A stretch of DNA of 64,000 bases from Marinobacter nanhaiticus D15-8W (GTDB lineage: Bacteria; Pseudomonadota; Gammaproteobacteria; Pseudomonadales; Oleiphilaceae). The DNA is taken from the NCBI RefSeq assembly GCF_036511935.1, contig NZ_AP028878.1:1984001-2048000 (forward strand). The letters run 5' to 3'. The stretch's first letter is position 1. Each line of letters begins with the position of its first letter. This document shows positions 37,441-49,000 of this stretch, piece after piece. The notes below the pieces were generated by a model. That model ran no database searches and was not told the DNA's origin. It saw only the letters and a program-made list of their open reading frames with translations. The position numbers and the translations under genes are program-made.

Positions 37441-37572
37441 TTAAGTGAAGCATGGAAATAAACTCAGCTTTTCCTTGTTGATTCCAGTCGGGTTGTTCAG
37501 ATTTTGGCATCCAATGAGGTCCCCGTCGGAAGAAAGTGATCCGGATGGATTGGTACATTTCAGAAAACTCAT
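37441..37572 (-). CDS. Possible 43-residue Cys-containing small protein
   Basis: An ATG at 37572 is preceded four bases upstream by a near-perfect ribosome site (AAGGAGG, 37577-37583), the strongest in the region. The product starts MSFLKCTNPSGSLSSDGDLI and ends SLFPCFT, with three Cys residues and no signal peptide or membrane segment. No family is recognised and no promoter is obvious. The ribosome site is the main support. Confidence 0.42.
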   Translation of the reverse strand: MSFLKCTNPSGSLSSDGDLIGCQNLNNPTGINKEKLSLFPCFT

Positions 37573-38351
37573 ATTACCTCCTTTTGAGTTAGTGGAATGG
37601 TCGTCGTGTTTCAGTTCTTTGATCCAGTTGGCCGAGTGGTAGGCCGAAGCCATCGGTTTCATTCCCTTAATTTTGGGATTGCAGAGTTTATATGCTGACA
37701 GTCGCCGGGAAACTATTCTTGGGCAGTCTTTCTACTCGAATCGGAGGTTTGGTTCAAAAATTCGTAAAATATCAATTTCACGGAATGGGCCTGATTTTGT
37801 TCAGGCCGATCATAAAGAATTAAGCCGAAACACTCAGGTGTTTCGGGCAATCGGTGCTGTTTTTCAGAGCAAACTGGGATCGTTGGATGTGGTGACAGTC
37901 TCTAAAGGGAAGGTTTCAGTTTCCCTGCTGGCACTGTGGGCCCCATCTGGACTATGAGATTGAAAGACGAATAGCGTGCACAAGTAGGACTTACGGTGTT
38001 TAGCCTAAGCTGGTGTTTAACCAAGGCAGAATTTGGTTCTGCCGAACCTGTTTGTACGGTCCATTGAGGACGCTGTTAATATCGGGGTTCCGCAGGAATC
38101 GAGTGCAGCCGAATATATGATGGGTGTTTATGACTCTTGATTTGATTAATTGACGCTGAGATCCGGGAAATCTCCCGAAAGCAATCAATAAGCCTTCTAG
38201 CATCAGGTAATAGTAATACAGAGTTGTTTTTTTTATGTCGCCTGATTAGAACTCCGTTCAAAGCGACAATCTTGGCGTGGAGACATTGGTGTATCGGACC
38301 GCTATGCTAGGAGGCTGATGACCAAAACAGGATAAACCGCCCAGGTAGTCG
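37573..38351. other. About 780 bases without a recognisable gene
   Basis: A+T-rich sequence between the small ORF and sensor kinase 1. Short frames are open on both strands but none has a ribosome site, codon bias or family similarity. A run of eight C residues lies just outside, near 37308. It may be decayed coding sequence left by the rearrangements on either side. Confidence 0.5.
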
Positions 38352-39665
38352 TCAAATGCTTTTTGGAAGTTCGATTAAAACCCGAAGACCCCCTTTGGGT
38401 GATGTTGAGAAATGAATGGCGCCAGCGTAGTCGTGAACGATTTCCTCAACAATTGATAGACCAAGGCCATAGCCAGGGGTTTTTTCATCCAGTCTTTTTT
38501 GGCGCCTGGTAAGATCAGGAAGTTGGTATGACGCCACTCCTGGGCCGTCATCTTCAACAAGAATAGTCAAAGTGTCATCGTGAAGCTTCAGGTGTAAATG
38601 AACTTCCAGAACACACCATTTGCCAGCATTGTCAAGGACATTGCCCAATATCTCATTAAAATCACGCTCATCAATTGGCCAGAGAACCTCTCTGGATATT
38701 GTTTCTCGAAGGTAGATCTGTTTGTAAGGATAGATGCGACTGACTACGTCCACCAGTGCCAGAGCTTTTTCTATGATTGGTGTGGCCTTCCCAATGTGCT
38801 GACCGGACATTTCGGTTTTTCTCATTTGAGTGTCGATCAGCTCGTGCATTTCAGACAGTTGAGACTTAATTTGACTCGCGATTGTGCGGGGAATGGCTTC
38901 GTCATTGATCATGGAGTTTATGGCGGCAAGGGGGGTTTTTAAGCTATGAGAAATATCTGCGGCTAGGTGACGTGACCGGCTAAGTTTTTTGTCGTACGAC
39001 TCTAATAGGCGGTTAAGGTGCTTGACAAGTTCATTGAATTCTTCAGGTACATTCTCATCCAAACTATTACGCTCCCCTTTTTTTAGTGAAGTTAATTGGG
39101 CGCTCATTAATTTCAAAGGTTTTAGTGCGATAGTTACACCTAGGAATATGATGGCGGAGATCGCAAAAAGTATTGTAAAAGAAACGATCCATATCAGAGT
39201 ATGGATGTTTTTTAAATCGCTGGGGACATATGAATTTTTCTCAATTATTGTGATGCTTATCTTTTTCTTTCCGTTATTAAAAATCATGTTATAGCCAAGG
39301 ATAAACCCGTTTTCTAGTGATATGTGAAATATTCCCGGTCTCTTATGTGCGCTCACCAAATCTAGACTCGGTTTTATGTTTTCACTTGTGTAAAATTTAT
39401 TTTTGTCGATTTTAATGTCAATATAATATCGTGACGAAGGTGTGCTGAAGATGTTCGATATATCAATTTGTTTTTGGTTGCGCATAAATGTATCTGCAAC
39501 TAGTTTGGCTGCGGATTTTAGCTGCTCTCTATGAATCTCTTCATGAATATAGTCAATTAAAATGGAGTGTGATATGAATATTAATCCGGAATATAGAGCG
39601 CCAGTGAGTGCCAAAAAAGTAAATAATATTCGCTTTATTGAGGGTTTCTGTTTTTTGAGGGGCAT
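38352..39665 (-). CDS. PhoQ-like sensor histidine kinase 1 (no adjacent regulator)
   Basis: 437 residues. Membrane segments at about 12-34 and 157-180 flank a periplasmic sensor of roughly 120 residues, followed by a HAMP-like linker. The phosphoacceptor is His240 in DISHSLKTPLAAI; the ATPase domain has EILGNVLDNAGKW, VEDDGPGV and GYGLGLSIVEEI. Markedly A+T-rich. No strong ribosome site precedes the ATG. It lies downstream of, and on the same strand as, a small secreted-protein gene with a terminator between. No response regulator adjoins it. Confidence 0.92.
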   Translation of the reverse strand: MPLKKQKPSIKRILFTFLALTGALYSGLIFISHSILIDYIHEEIHREQLKSAAKLVADTFMRNQKQIDISNIFSTPSSRYYIDIKIDKNKFYTSENIKPSLDLVSAHKRPGIFHISLENGFILGYNMIFNNGKKKISITIIEKNSYVPSDLKNIHTLIWIVSFTILFAISAIIFLGVTIALKPLKLMSAQLTSLKKGERNSLDENVPEEFNELVKHLNRLLESYDKKLSRSRHLAADISHSLKTPLAAINSMINDEAIPRTIASQIKSQLSEMHELIDTQMRKTEMSGQHIGKATPIIEKALALVDVVSRIYPYKQIYLRETISREVLWPIDERDFNEILGNVLDNAGKWCVLEVHLHLKLHDDTLTILVEDDGPGVASYQLPDLTRRQKRLDEKTPGYGLGLSIVEEIVHDYAGAIHFSTSPKGGLRVLIELPKSI

Positions 39666-39712
39666 TTTTTTGTCAAGATGGGTATTGGAAGTTGTTTTAT
39701 ATATTTTTGTTT

Positions 39713-39745
39713 TAAAAAAAGCCGCGCTACACGTGTAGTGCGGCT
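39713..39745 (-). terminator. Terminator after small secreted protein 1
   Basis: A 13-bp stem (AGCCGC/GCGGCT continuing through a CACGTG centre, 39720-39745) followed on the minus strand by seven or more T residues. Partial readthrough would supply kinase 1. Confidence 0.85.
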
Positions 39746-39824
39746 AAGCGCAATGGTCTAAACCATCAGGACGCAACAAGCATTTAGTTACATTTCTATA
39801 GCTAGCTTTTAGTTCGAGAGCTTG

Positions 39825-40124
39825 CTAATGACTGAACTGATTTGCTGAAAATTTATCTGATTCCGAAAGTTTAATGTCGCCCGATTTGATCATCTCATGA
39901 TAAGTTTCATCTTTCTTCGACAGTACTAAATTCCGGCGAGCTTCCATTCCGGGCTCGGATAAAGCAAACTGTGTCATTATTCTGTGTCGTTCTTTCATGT
40001 CTTGTACGCTGCTTTCGGACAACATACGTTTCCCAGAATTGTCGCTTTTTTGCTCGGAGGCATAAATATTGCTGCCAGCGAAGACGAGTGCTAGTGAAGA
40101 TACGAGCAAGAAGTTTGTTCTCAT
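39825..40124 (-). CDS. Small secreted protein 1, 99 residues
   Basis: A signal peptide (MRTNFLLVSSLALVFAGSNIYA) is followed by a charged, helical mature part of about 77 residues without Cys. AAGAAGG precedes the ATG. It contains MKERHRIM, nearly repeated as LKEEHRLI in the small secreted protein at 57253, which also adjoins a sensor kinase. No family recognised; a periplasmic ligand or accessory of kinase 1 is a hypothesis. A TTCAAG-type box lies 50 bases upstream. Confidence 0.8.
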   Translation of the reverse strand: MRTNFLLVSSLALVFAGSNIYASEQKSDNSGKRMLSESSVQDMKERHRIMTQFALSEPGMEARRNLVLSKKDETYHEMIKSGDIKLSESDKFSANQFSH

Positions 40125-40174
40125 TGAGCCACCTTCTTATTAAATTTAATGTATTTGTCATTCAAACAGATGAG

Positions 40175-40192
40175 CTTTAATTGAACTTGAAA
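40175..40192 (-). promoter_or_regulatory. TTCAAG-type box, copy 2 (small secreted protein 1)
   Basis: On the minus strand TTTCAAG-TTCA-ATTAAAG, with a TACATT candidate -10 about 20 bases downstream and the gene 50 bases on. It matches the copies before the porin, czc operon 2 and small protein 2. Confidence 0.6.
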
Positions 40193-41670
<1,478 letters not shown>

Positions 41671-41692
41671 CAGCGGCAAAAGCCCGGCTAAA

Positions 41693-41710
41693 TTTCAAGT
41701 TCGTTTAAGG
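41693..41710 (+). promoter_or_regulatory. TTCAAG-type box, copy 3 (porin)
   Basis: TTTCAAG-TTCG-TTTAAGG, with GTTAAT as a candidate -10 about 14 bases on. It begins 23 bases after the IS3 end, so the element inserted just upstream of, but spared, the porin promoter. Confidence 0.62.
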
Positions 41711-41803
41711 TTTATGAGGCAAAGTTAATTGCCGATTAAGCGGCGTTTCTCAATCAAACCAATAAACCTTTGTCGGGACGCGAATTAGAATAAGGAGTTT
41801 TAA

Positions 41804-43159
41804 GTGATCAAAATTATTAAATCAATAAGTGCTCCTCTGGCGATAGCTGTAGTGACGACACCGGCTTTGGCCGCAGAGCCGGTCGGCAGCGCATCTCCCT
41901 CTGTGGAAGACTTGAAGACCGAAATCAATCAACTGACGGCAGAAGTTGAGAAGCTTAAGAAAAGCGATTCGCCCTTCAGCGTAGGAGGCTATTATCGTCT
42001 TCAGGCTACCTCAGAAAGTCTGGACGAGACCAACGATAACAGTAGCGCCTTTGTTGATCAGCGCCTTCGCGCGAAGATTACCGGCGAGCTGAATGACAAT
42101 ATTAGTTTGGTTTGGTACGGCGAGGTTGATGCCCCGTGGGGCGAGAAAGGAAGTTGCCAAGGCGATAACTGCGGCAAGCTTAGCGCAGATGGCGTTGGTG
42201 TTGAAACTAAGAATGCTTACGTCGACTTGAGGGTGCCTAACAGCGACTGGAAATTGCGAGCAGGTATTCAAGGATATGGATTCGGTAAGTATGAGAGCTT
42301 CGTTACCAACGACGACATGAACGGTATCTCATTTGCTGGCAATGTTGGTATGGCTACGCTGACAGGTGGCTGGTTCAAGTGGGAGGAAAATGACAGAGAT
42401 TCCGCAGATGACGTGGATTTTTATACGTTAAGCGCGGAGCTTCACCCCAGCGAGGTTTTCCAATTCGGCTTCACCGGAGCTCAAATCAGCAACAGTAGCC
42501 AGGTTGCTCTAAATGGTACGGCGGCTCGCACAGATGATAACTATCTAGGTGCCTATGCCGACTATACCTATAACCAAATGGCCTTCAGCGGCTCAGTACT
42601 TTATAAAAAGTCATCCGGAATTGATTCTGACGCAACAGATGGCGACACGTTCATGCTCAACTTGTATGCCGAGAGGCATTGGGGCAGATCAGGCTTAAAG
42701 ATTCACGGCATCTACATTCCAGCTGATGACAGCAGTAATGGTGCAGATCGTTTCGCGGCCAACCAAACAGGGTATGAATTGTATAACGATAATCTGCAAA
42801 TCTTCGGGACCGATATATACTACAACAATGGCTCTCAGGGAGCGAAGGCGGTATACGATGGTGCCTACCAAGGGTATGGGTTGATTGGCCTTATGGTCTC
42901 GGGTGATCAAGACTTTTCCAACGACTACTATTTGAAGTACGGGACCGGTTATTTCCGAGTTGCAGATGATGCGCCGGACAGCGCTACTCAAGCCAATGGC
43001 TCGAGCCTTGGTACTGAAGTCGCTGCCCAATTTGGTAAAACGTTTGCCGGACTTTATGACGTCAGCCTGCGCGGCTCTTATGGTTTTATGGGTGACTTTT
43101 ACGGAGACGACCCGGAGGATACCTATAAGGTTGTTGCTATGGTCAATGTGAATTACTGA
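41804..43159 (+). CDS. Outer membrane porin
   Basis: 451 residues from a GTG start with AAGGAG upstream. A signal peptide ending near PALAAEP is followed by a short coiled coil (SVEDLKTEINQLTAEVEKLKKS), as seen in anion- or phosphate-type porins, then a beta barrel with alternating hydrophobic strands ending VVAMVNVNY. The substrate is unknown. A TTCAAG-type box in its promoter suggests shared control with the czc and small-protein genes. Confidence 0.87.
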   Translation: MIKIIKSISAPLAIAVVTTPALAAEPVGSASPSVEDLKTEINQLTAEVEKLKKSDSPFSVGGYYRLQATSESLDETNDNSSAFVDQRLRAKITGELNDNISLVWYGEVDAPWGEKGSCQGDNCGKLSADGVGVETKNAYVDLRVPNSDWKLRAGIQGYGFGKYESFVTNDDMNGISFAGNVGMATLTGGWFKWEENDRDSADDVDFYTLSAELHPSEVFQFGFTGAQISNSSQVALNGTAARTDDNYLGAYADYTYNQMAFSGSVLYKKSSGIDSDATDGDTFMLNLYAERHWGRSGLKIHGIYIPADDSSNGADRFAANQTGYELYNDNLQIFGTDIYYNNGSQGAKAVYDGAYQGYGLIGLMVSGDQDFSNDYYLKYGTGYFRVADDAPDSATQANGSSLGTEVAAQFGKTFAGLYDVSLRGSYGFMGDFYGDDPEDTYKVVAMVNVNY

Positions 43160-43436
43160 TAGAGGTGTAAATTTCGAACCGTTGCAACGGTCGTCTTCCG
43201 ACCAGAATATCTGAATTACTTAAAAAAGGTAAAGGTCGTAACTGTATATAACTTTTGTATCTCTCAGTGAGTTCGGACGGCGGGTCTGAATAGGCCTGTC
43301 GTTCTCTGCAACAGACTTACCATCTCGTGTGCTGAATGACTTTGCTTTCTTTCTCTCATTCTCTCTTTTTAACTTGCCACGTCCCCCGCCTCTGTATTTC
43401 GTTATTCCGCTCAATTTTAGCATCTGAAGATGCCGA

Positions 43437-43455
43437 GTTCAGACTGATTTAAAAG
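43437..43455 (+). promoter_or_regulatory. Weak TTCAAG-type box before czc operon 1
   Basis: TTCAGA-CTGA-TTTAAA keeps the 10-base period but has two mismatches in the first half. The surrounding 376-base gap (43160-43535) also holds the palindrome ACCGTTGCAACGGT at 43178-43191, possibly part of a porin 3' structure, and no gene. Confidence 0.35.
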
Positions 43456-43535
43456 TCAGTATGTAGGGTCGCCATGGTATTAGCGACGAAAACGCTGATT
43501 TATGCATCTCAGTCAGATAGTCAGGATGATATTGA

Positions 43536-44837
43536 ATGAAAAAACGACTGTTGTTGTGGGTGCTCATAGTATCCGGAGTCTTGAACTTCATGCCTTCGGC
43601 GGCGGCCACGGCCGGGGAGAGCGTTTCACTCGATGAGTACCAACGAGCCAAGGCCAGCCAGGCTCTCTCCTTGAGAGAGGCAATGGTAATGGCATTTGAA
43701 AATAGCCCGGTGTTGGCTTTGAGGCGGGCTGCGGTGTCCATACAAGAAGCTGAGCTCGATCACGCCAACCGATGGGCGCCCAGCAACCCCGAGCTTGAGC
43801 TGAGTGGCCGTGATAATCCAAATGAGGCGGATCAGTCACTGAATTACGAGGTTCGCGTTACTCAGGAAGTCTGGATGGGCAATCGGGGTGATCTCGGTCA
43901 GTCGCGTGCGCAGGACACATTAACTGCTCAACAGCAGGAACTTGAATTCCTGAAGATCGCGACCAAAGCCCGAGTGCGGTCAGCTTACTTCAAGATACTG
44001 CTTGCTCAGAGAGAGCTTGAAACCGCAACCCGCGCCGTTGAGCTTATGCAGCGAACGAAGGACTTGGTCGAGATGTCCGTCAAGCGGGGTAAGCAGACTC
44101 GAATTGAACTTAATACCGCAGTGATTGGCTTGGCTAGAGCTAAGAACCAAAAGGCCGAAGCGGCGCAAAAGCTTAGTCAGGCAAAAATTGACCTGACGGA
44201 AGTTCTTGGGGTGCCCCCCTCCGAGGCGGTCGGGGTGACCGGCGAGCTTAATGTTGCTCGAGACAACCTGCCACCGACTAATCAGCTTGTCGCCATGGCT
44301 CAGCGCCAGAGATCGGATCTGAAGGCGGCGGCCGCGAAAATTGCTGCGAACGAGTCCGGCTTGGAACTGGCTAAGAGCCTGACGATTCCGAACCTCAAAG
44401 TGTTTGGATTCTACGAGCGGGAGGAAAGATCCAACCTTTTTGGCGCGGGCGTGTCGATGCCTCTGACTGTATTTCACGATTATTCCGGGGAAAAAAGGAA
44501 GGCCTCTACGAGGCTGAAAATATCCGAGCTTGAGGCCGAGGCGCTGCGCTTGGCTACTGAGCGCCAGGTTGTATCCGCTGTGGCCCGGTACGAATCCGCC
44601 GTAACCAGGTTGCGTCAGATGAACGAGTTGATTCTCGAGCGTTCAGAGGAAACGCTGCAACTGATGCAGAAAGCCCTCCAAACGGGAAAAGTCGATGCTT
44701 CCGATGTCCTGGCGGCCCAGGACAATCTTTTATCGGTGAGGCAGGAATACGTCCAAGTGCAACACGACTATATCGACGCTGTGCAGGCATTGGAAGTTAG
44801 CACCGGTGGTGCTCTTTCAATGTCATCCGGTTCCTGA
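43536..44837 (+). CDS. CzcC-like outer membrane efflux channel, operon 1
   Basis: TolC-family trimer subunit that carries metal ions across the outer membrane for the RND pump. A signal peptide (MKKRLLLWVLIVSGVLNFMPSAAA) precedes two repeats of coiled-coil and beta segments: ALSLREAMVMAFENSPVLAL...NPELELSGRD is the typical start of the CzcC group. Length is 433 residues. First of four genes (C, B, A, P-II-like). Confidence 0.9.
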   Translation: MKKRLLLWVLIVSGVLNFMPSAAATAGESVSLDEYQRAKASQALSLREAMVMAFENSPVLALRRAAVSIQEAELDHANRWAPSNPELELSGRDNPNEADQSLNYEVRVTQEVWMGNRGDLGQSRAQDTLTAQQQELEFLKIATKARVRSAYFKILLAQRELETATRAVELMQRTKDLVEMSVKRGKQTRIELNTAVIGLARAKNQKAEAAQKLSQAKIDLTEVLGVPPSEAVGVTGELNVARDNLPPTNQLVAMAQRQRSDLKAAAAKIAANESGLELAKSLTIPNLKVFGFYEREERSNLFGAGVSMPLTVFHDYSGEKRKASTRLKISELEAEALRLATERQVVSAVARYESAVTRLRQMNELILERSEETLQLMQKALQTGKVDASDVLAAQDNLLSVRQEYVQVQHDYIDAVQALEVSTGGALSMSSGS

Positions 44838-44886
44838 TGACTAGAAAATTAATGGTTGAACGTTCTCTTATATCGAAGGTGTTTAG

Positions 44887-46071
44887 ATGATTCGAAATAT
44901 GCAGATATTGTTTGTCGTGATCAGTTTTCTGGTCTATCAGCCATTGGCGTCTGGCGTCGAAGAAGCCGAAGGAGGGCAGCACCAAAAGGGTGAGGCTGGA
45001 CATGCCGCTGAAGCCAGTGAGGCCCGCGAAGTTCACCTGACCCCAGCGCAGAGAAAGTTGCTTGCTGTGCAGACTGTAGCGGTGCCACGAGGCCGTGCTG
45101 ACAATATCGTCACTGCGCCAGCTGAAGTTCACTATGTTCCGGATCGCGTCGCTGAGGTAGGGCCGCTGTTGAAGGGAAAGTTTACGAGACTGGCTGTTGA
45201 TCTGGGGGACCAGGTTGAAAAAGGCCAGTTGTTGGCTTCTTTGAACAGCGTTGAGTTGGCACGGATTCGTTCCCGCCTGAACTCGTTGAAAGCTCGGAAA
45301 GAAGCCGCGACTGCGGAGTATCAGCGAGAAAAGCAATTGCGAAGTGAAAATTTCACTAGCGAAGAAGAGTTCCTAGATGCTAAGGCCGCTTATCTTGAGA
45401 TTACAGCGGAGTACGATTCGATTCGTGAGCAATTGGAGGTTTTTGGCAGTGATTCTTCAGGCGCAGATAGCAGTCTCGCACAGTACGCCCTCCGTTCTCC
45501 TATCAAGGGGCGCATTGAGCGCATAGATGCACGGTTGGGGCAAACCTTAGGCTCTTCAGATACGCCTTTTACCGTAGCTGATACCTCTGTGGTATGGGTG
45601 ATGTTGCAAGTTGCCGAAACAGACATTGGCAGGGTATCCGTCGGAGATGAAGTTCAGGTGTTCTCGAAGTCGGTTGCAGATCGCTTTCACACCGGGGAAG
45701 TGTCCTGGATCTCAAATGAGCTTGATGAGCAAACCCGCACCATTCCGGTTCGCGTTGTGCTCGAATCCCCCAACGGCGACCTTCGTCCAAACACCTATGC
45801 CAAAGCGAGAGTCATGACTCAATCGGCGGAATCACTGCCCCTAGTTCCACACGATGCCGTGCAAACCATCGGTGATGAGTCTGTTGTATTTGTACCCGGT
45901 GAAGAAGAGGGCGCTTACAAGGCGGTTTCTGTGGCACTGGGCAAAGAGGCAAACGACTGGATTGAGATCAAGTCCGGCATCAGTGCAAACACGGAAGTGG
46001 TTTCAGTGGGCGCTTTTGATCTGATGTCGGCCATTACCGCCAGTGGCCGCAGCGCCGCTCATGGACACTAA
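44887..46071 (+). CDS. CzcB-like periplasmic adaptor, operon 1
   Basis: Membrane-fusion protein linking pump and outer membrane channel, 394 residues. A signal peptide is followed by a short His-containing N-terminus (EGGQHQKGEAGHAAEASEA), a hairpin flanked by lipoyl half-domains (VEKGQLLASLNSVELARIR; YALRSPIKGRIERIDARLGQTL), a beta-barrel and a membrane-proximal domain. The His-rich N-terminus is shorter than in the operon 2 adaptor. Confidence 0.92.
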   Translation: MIRNMQILFVVISFLVYQPLASGVEEAEGGQHQKGEAGHAAEASEAREVHLTPAQRKLLAVQTVAVPRGRADNIVTAPAEVHYVPDRVAEVGPLLKGKFTRLAVDLGDQVEKGQLLASLNSVELARIRSRLNSLKARKEAATAEYQREKQLRSENFTSEEEFLDAKAAYLEITAEYDSIREQLEVFGSDSSGADSSLAQYALRSPIKGRIERIDARLGQTLGSSDTPFTVADTSVVWVMLQVAETDIGRVSVGDEVQVFSKSVADRFHTGEVSWISNELDEQTRTIPVRVVLESPNGDLRPNTYAKARVMTQSAESLPLVPHDAVQTIGDESVVFVPGEEEGAYKAVSVALGKEANDWIEIKSGISANTEVVSVGAFDLMSAITASGRSAAHGH

Positions 46072-46085
46072 TACTCGGGGGGAGC

Positions 46086-49000
46086 ATGATCAACGCAATT
46101 GTGAGTTATGCGCTGAACAATCGTCTGATGACGCTTGTTTTTGCTATCGCCGTGATCGTTGCCGGCGTATTTTCATTTCAAAAACTGCCGGTGGATGCAT
46201 TTCCTGACGCGACGCCTACCATGGTTCAGGTTTTTACTGCTAGTCCTGGTCTGTCGCCGGTGGATATTGAAACGCTGATTTCCTATCCCATTGAAATCAG
46301 CATGTATGGAATCCCCAAACTGGAAAAAGTGCAGAGCACGTCGATTTTCGGGCTTTCCCGGGTGACCATCTATTTCGAAGATGGCACCGATATCTACTTC
46401 GCCAGGAGGCTAGTTAGCGAACGGCTGTCCGAGGCCAAGCGCCAGATTCCCGAAGGGATGGGGGAACCCGAACTCGGGCCCATCGCAAGCGGTCTTGGGC
46501 GCATCCTGATGTATTCCCTGGAAGCTGAGGATAAAGATCAATACAGCCTGCAGGAAATTCGCACGATTCAGGACTGGATTGTCAAACCCCAGCTCAGGAC
46601 CGTGCCGGGCGTAACCGGTGTGCTTTCTATCGGCGGCGAGGTAAAGCAGTACCAGGTCAATGTTGATGCGCAGAAGCTTCAGGCAAGGGACCTGACGGTG
46701 TCTGATGTTCGCGGTGCCCTCACCCAGAATAATCGTAACGTCGGCGCCTCATTCATTACTCGAGGAGGTGAAGAGTACATTGTCCGTGGTTACGGCTGGG
46801 TCAACTCTGGCTCCCAAGGCATCAAAGATATCCGGAACATCATTGTGTCCAAGAGTGAGGGGGAACCTCCTATTTACGTCAAGGATGTGGCGGAGGTTGA
46901 CCTTGGACCAGCAATTCGCCGTGGCGCAGAGGTGTCCTCAGGTGAGGAGTCCGTGGGTGGCTACGTGATGAAATTGATTGGCACCAACACCAGTAAGGTT
47001 CTAGAGGATGTCAACGCAAAAATCGATGATCTGAACAAGTCACTTCCCGAAGGGCTGAAAATAGAAGCGTATTACTCTCAGTCAGACTTGGTGGGCAAGG
47101 CTATAGGCACTGTCGAGAAAGCTCTGCTTGAAGGCTCGGTTCTGGTGCTGCTTTTTCTCTATTTGTTCCTGGGAAACATTCGTTCCACACTGATCGTGGT
47201 GGCGACGTTGCCGTTATCTGTACTCATTGCGTTCATCGCGATGCGGATTTCGGGCCTGTCGGCCAACCTGATGAGTCTGGGGGGGTTGGCTATCGGCATC
47301 GGCATGATGGTGGATGGCGCTGTCGTGATGATAGAGAACATCTTCCGACACCTCGAGGAGCGATCCGATGAAAAGATCAGCGTTCTGAGGCTTGTAGGCG
47401 AGTCCGCCCGGGAAGTGGCTCGTCCGATTGTGTTTGCGATTGGCATTATCATCATCGTTTTTCTGCCGTTGTTTACGCTACAGGGCGTTGAAGGCAAGCT
47501 GTTTTCGCCCATGGCCTACACCATCAGTTTTGCGTTGATCGGTGCGCTATTACTCGCGTTGACGTTGGTGCCTGTTCTGGCCTCCCTGTCATTCAAGATG
47601 GGCGGACGTCACAAAGAGCCGAAGCTGGTTCTGTTCCTGAACCGGCTATACAAGCCGGTGGTGAATACTGTCGTCAAAACCCCAAAGATTGTGATGGGCG
47701 TCGCCGTCATAGCTTTTGCCGGCAGTCTTCTGCTGTTTCCCTATCTCGGGAGCGAATTCGTGCCCACGCTCAGGGAAGGCACGTTCCAGATTCGCTCGAC
47801 ACTGCCTCCCGGAGCCAGTCTTGAATCCGCCATTAAATATGGCAAACGGATTCAGTCCGTTGTAGACGAATTTCAAGAGGTCACCGGCACCTATGCCCGG
47901 ATCGGTCGTGCCGAGGTCGGTGGTGATCCTGAACCTGTGAACGTTGTCGCGACGCTTGTCAATCTGAAGCCCCTGGATCAGTGGCGAGAGGACGTGAGCT
48001 ACGAGGATCTCCAAACCAGGATTGCGGATGCTTTGGATAAGCGGGTTCCCGGGCTTGCCAACAATCTGTCCCAACCGATTCAGCTTAGAACCGACGAACT
48101 CCTATCAGGCGTTCAGGCGCAACTGGTTGCCAGCATTTTCGGCGACGACCTGGACGAGTTGGGCCGGATCGGCAGGGAAGTGGCGGCACTGGCGCAAGAG
48201 GTGCCGGGTGCAACGGACGTCCGCGCTCAGCAGAGTGCTGGTAAAAAACAGATCGTTATTCGCCCGGACCGTGAAGTGCTGGCGCAGTTCGGCATCAGCG
48301 TCGATAACCTGATGAGTACGGTTGAAACCGGTATAGGTGGTAAAGGCGCCGGGCTGGTCTTCGACGGTGTCCGTCGATTTGAGATTTTCGCCCGGCTGCA
48401 AGAGTCCTATCGCGGGTCCATCGATGAAATCAGAAAGCTTCCCCTCAGGGGCAACAGTGGCGAGCTTATCCCGCTTTCACGGGTGGCCGAGGTTGAAATG
48501 TACGCAGGCCCCAAGAAAATTTCACGCTCCAATGCCAGTCGCCGTCAGTACGTGCAGATGAACGTGCGTGGTCGCGATATGGGCGGTGTTGTTCAGGATT
48601 TGCGCAAGCGGATCGAGGAGCAAGTGGATATGCCGCCGGGGTATTTCGTGGAGTTCGGCGGTCAGTTTGAGAACCAGGAAAGGGCCATGGCGCGGCTAGC
48701 GATCGTTGTGCCCATTACTCTGGCGCTTATTTTCCTGCTTCTCTTTTCGGCATTCAGTAGTCTTCGCTATGCGGCGCTGATCTTCATGAATGTGCCCTTT
48801 GCGGTTACTGGTGGCATTGTCGCGTTGTTTGTGACGGGGCTTTACCTCTCCGTGCCCGCTGCTGTGGGGTTCATTGCGGTGTTTGGCGTAGCCGTACTGA
48901 ACGGTGTGGTAATGGTGAGCTACATCAATCAGTTGCGGGACGAAGGCTACGAAGTCATTGAAGCAGTCAAGCTGGGCGCTCAACGCCGTTTGCGGCCGGT

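Noticed and set aside
37673..37957. 94-codon plus-strand frame
   Set aside because: No ribosome site, non-standard start and no recognisable features.
41804..43159. Porin at 41804 as the source of the porin fragment at 36945
   Set aside because: The C-termini are different (VVAMVNVNY against GVGFEHKFSS), so they are different porin families.
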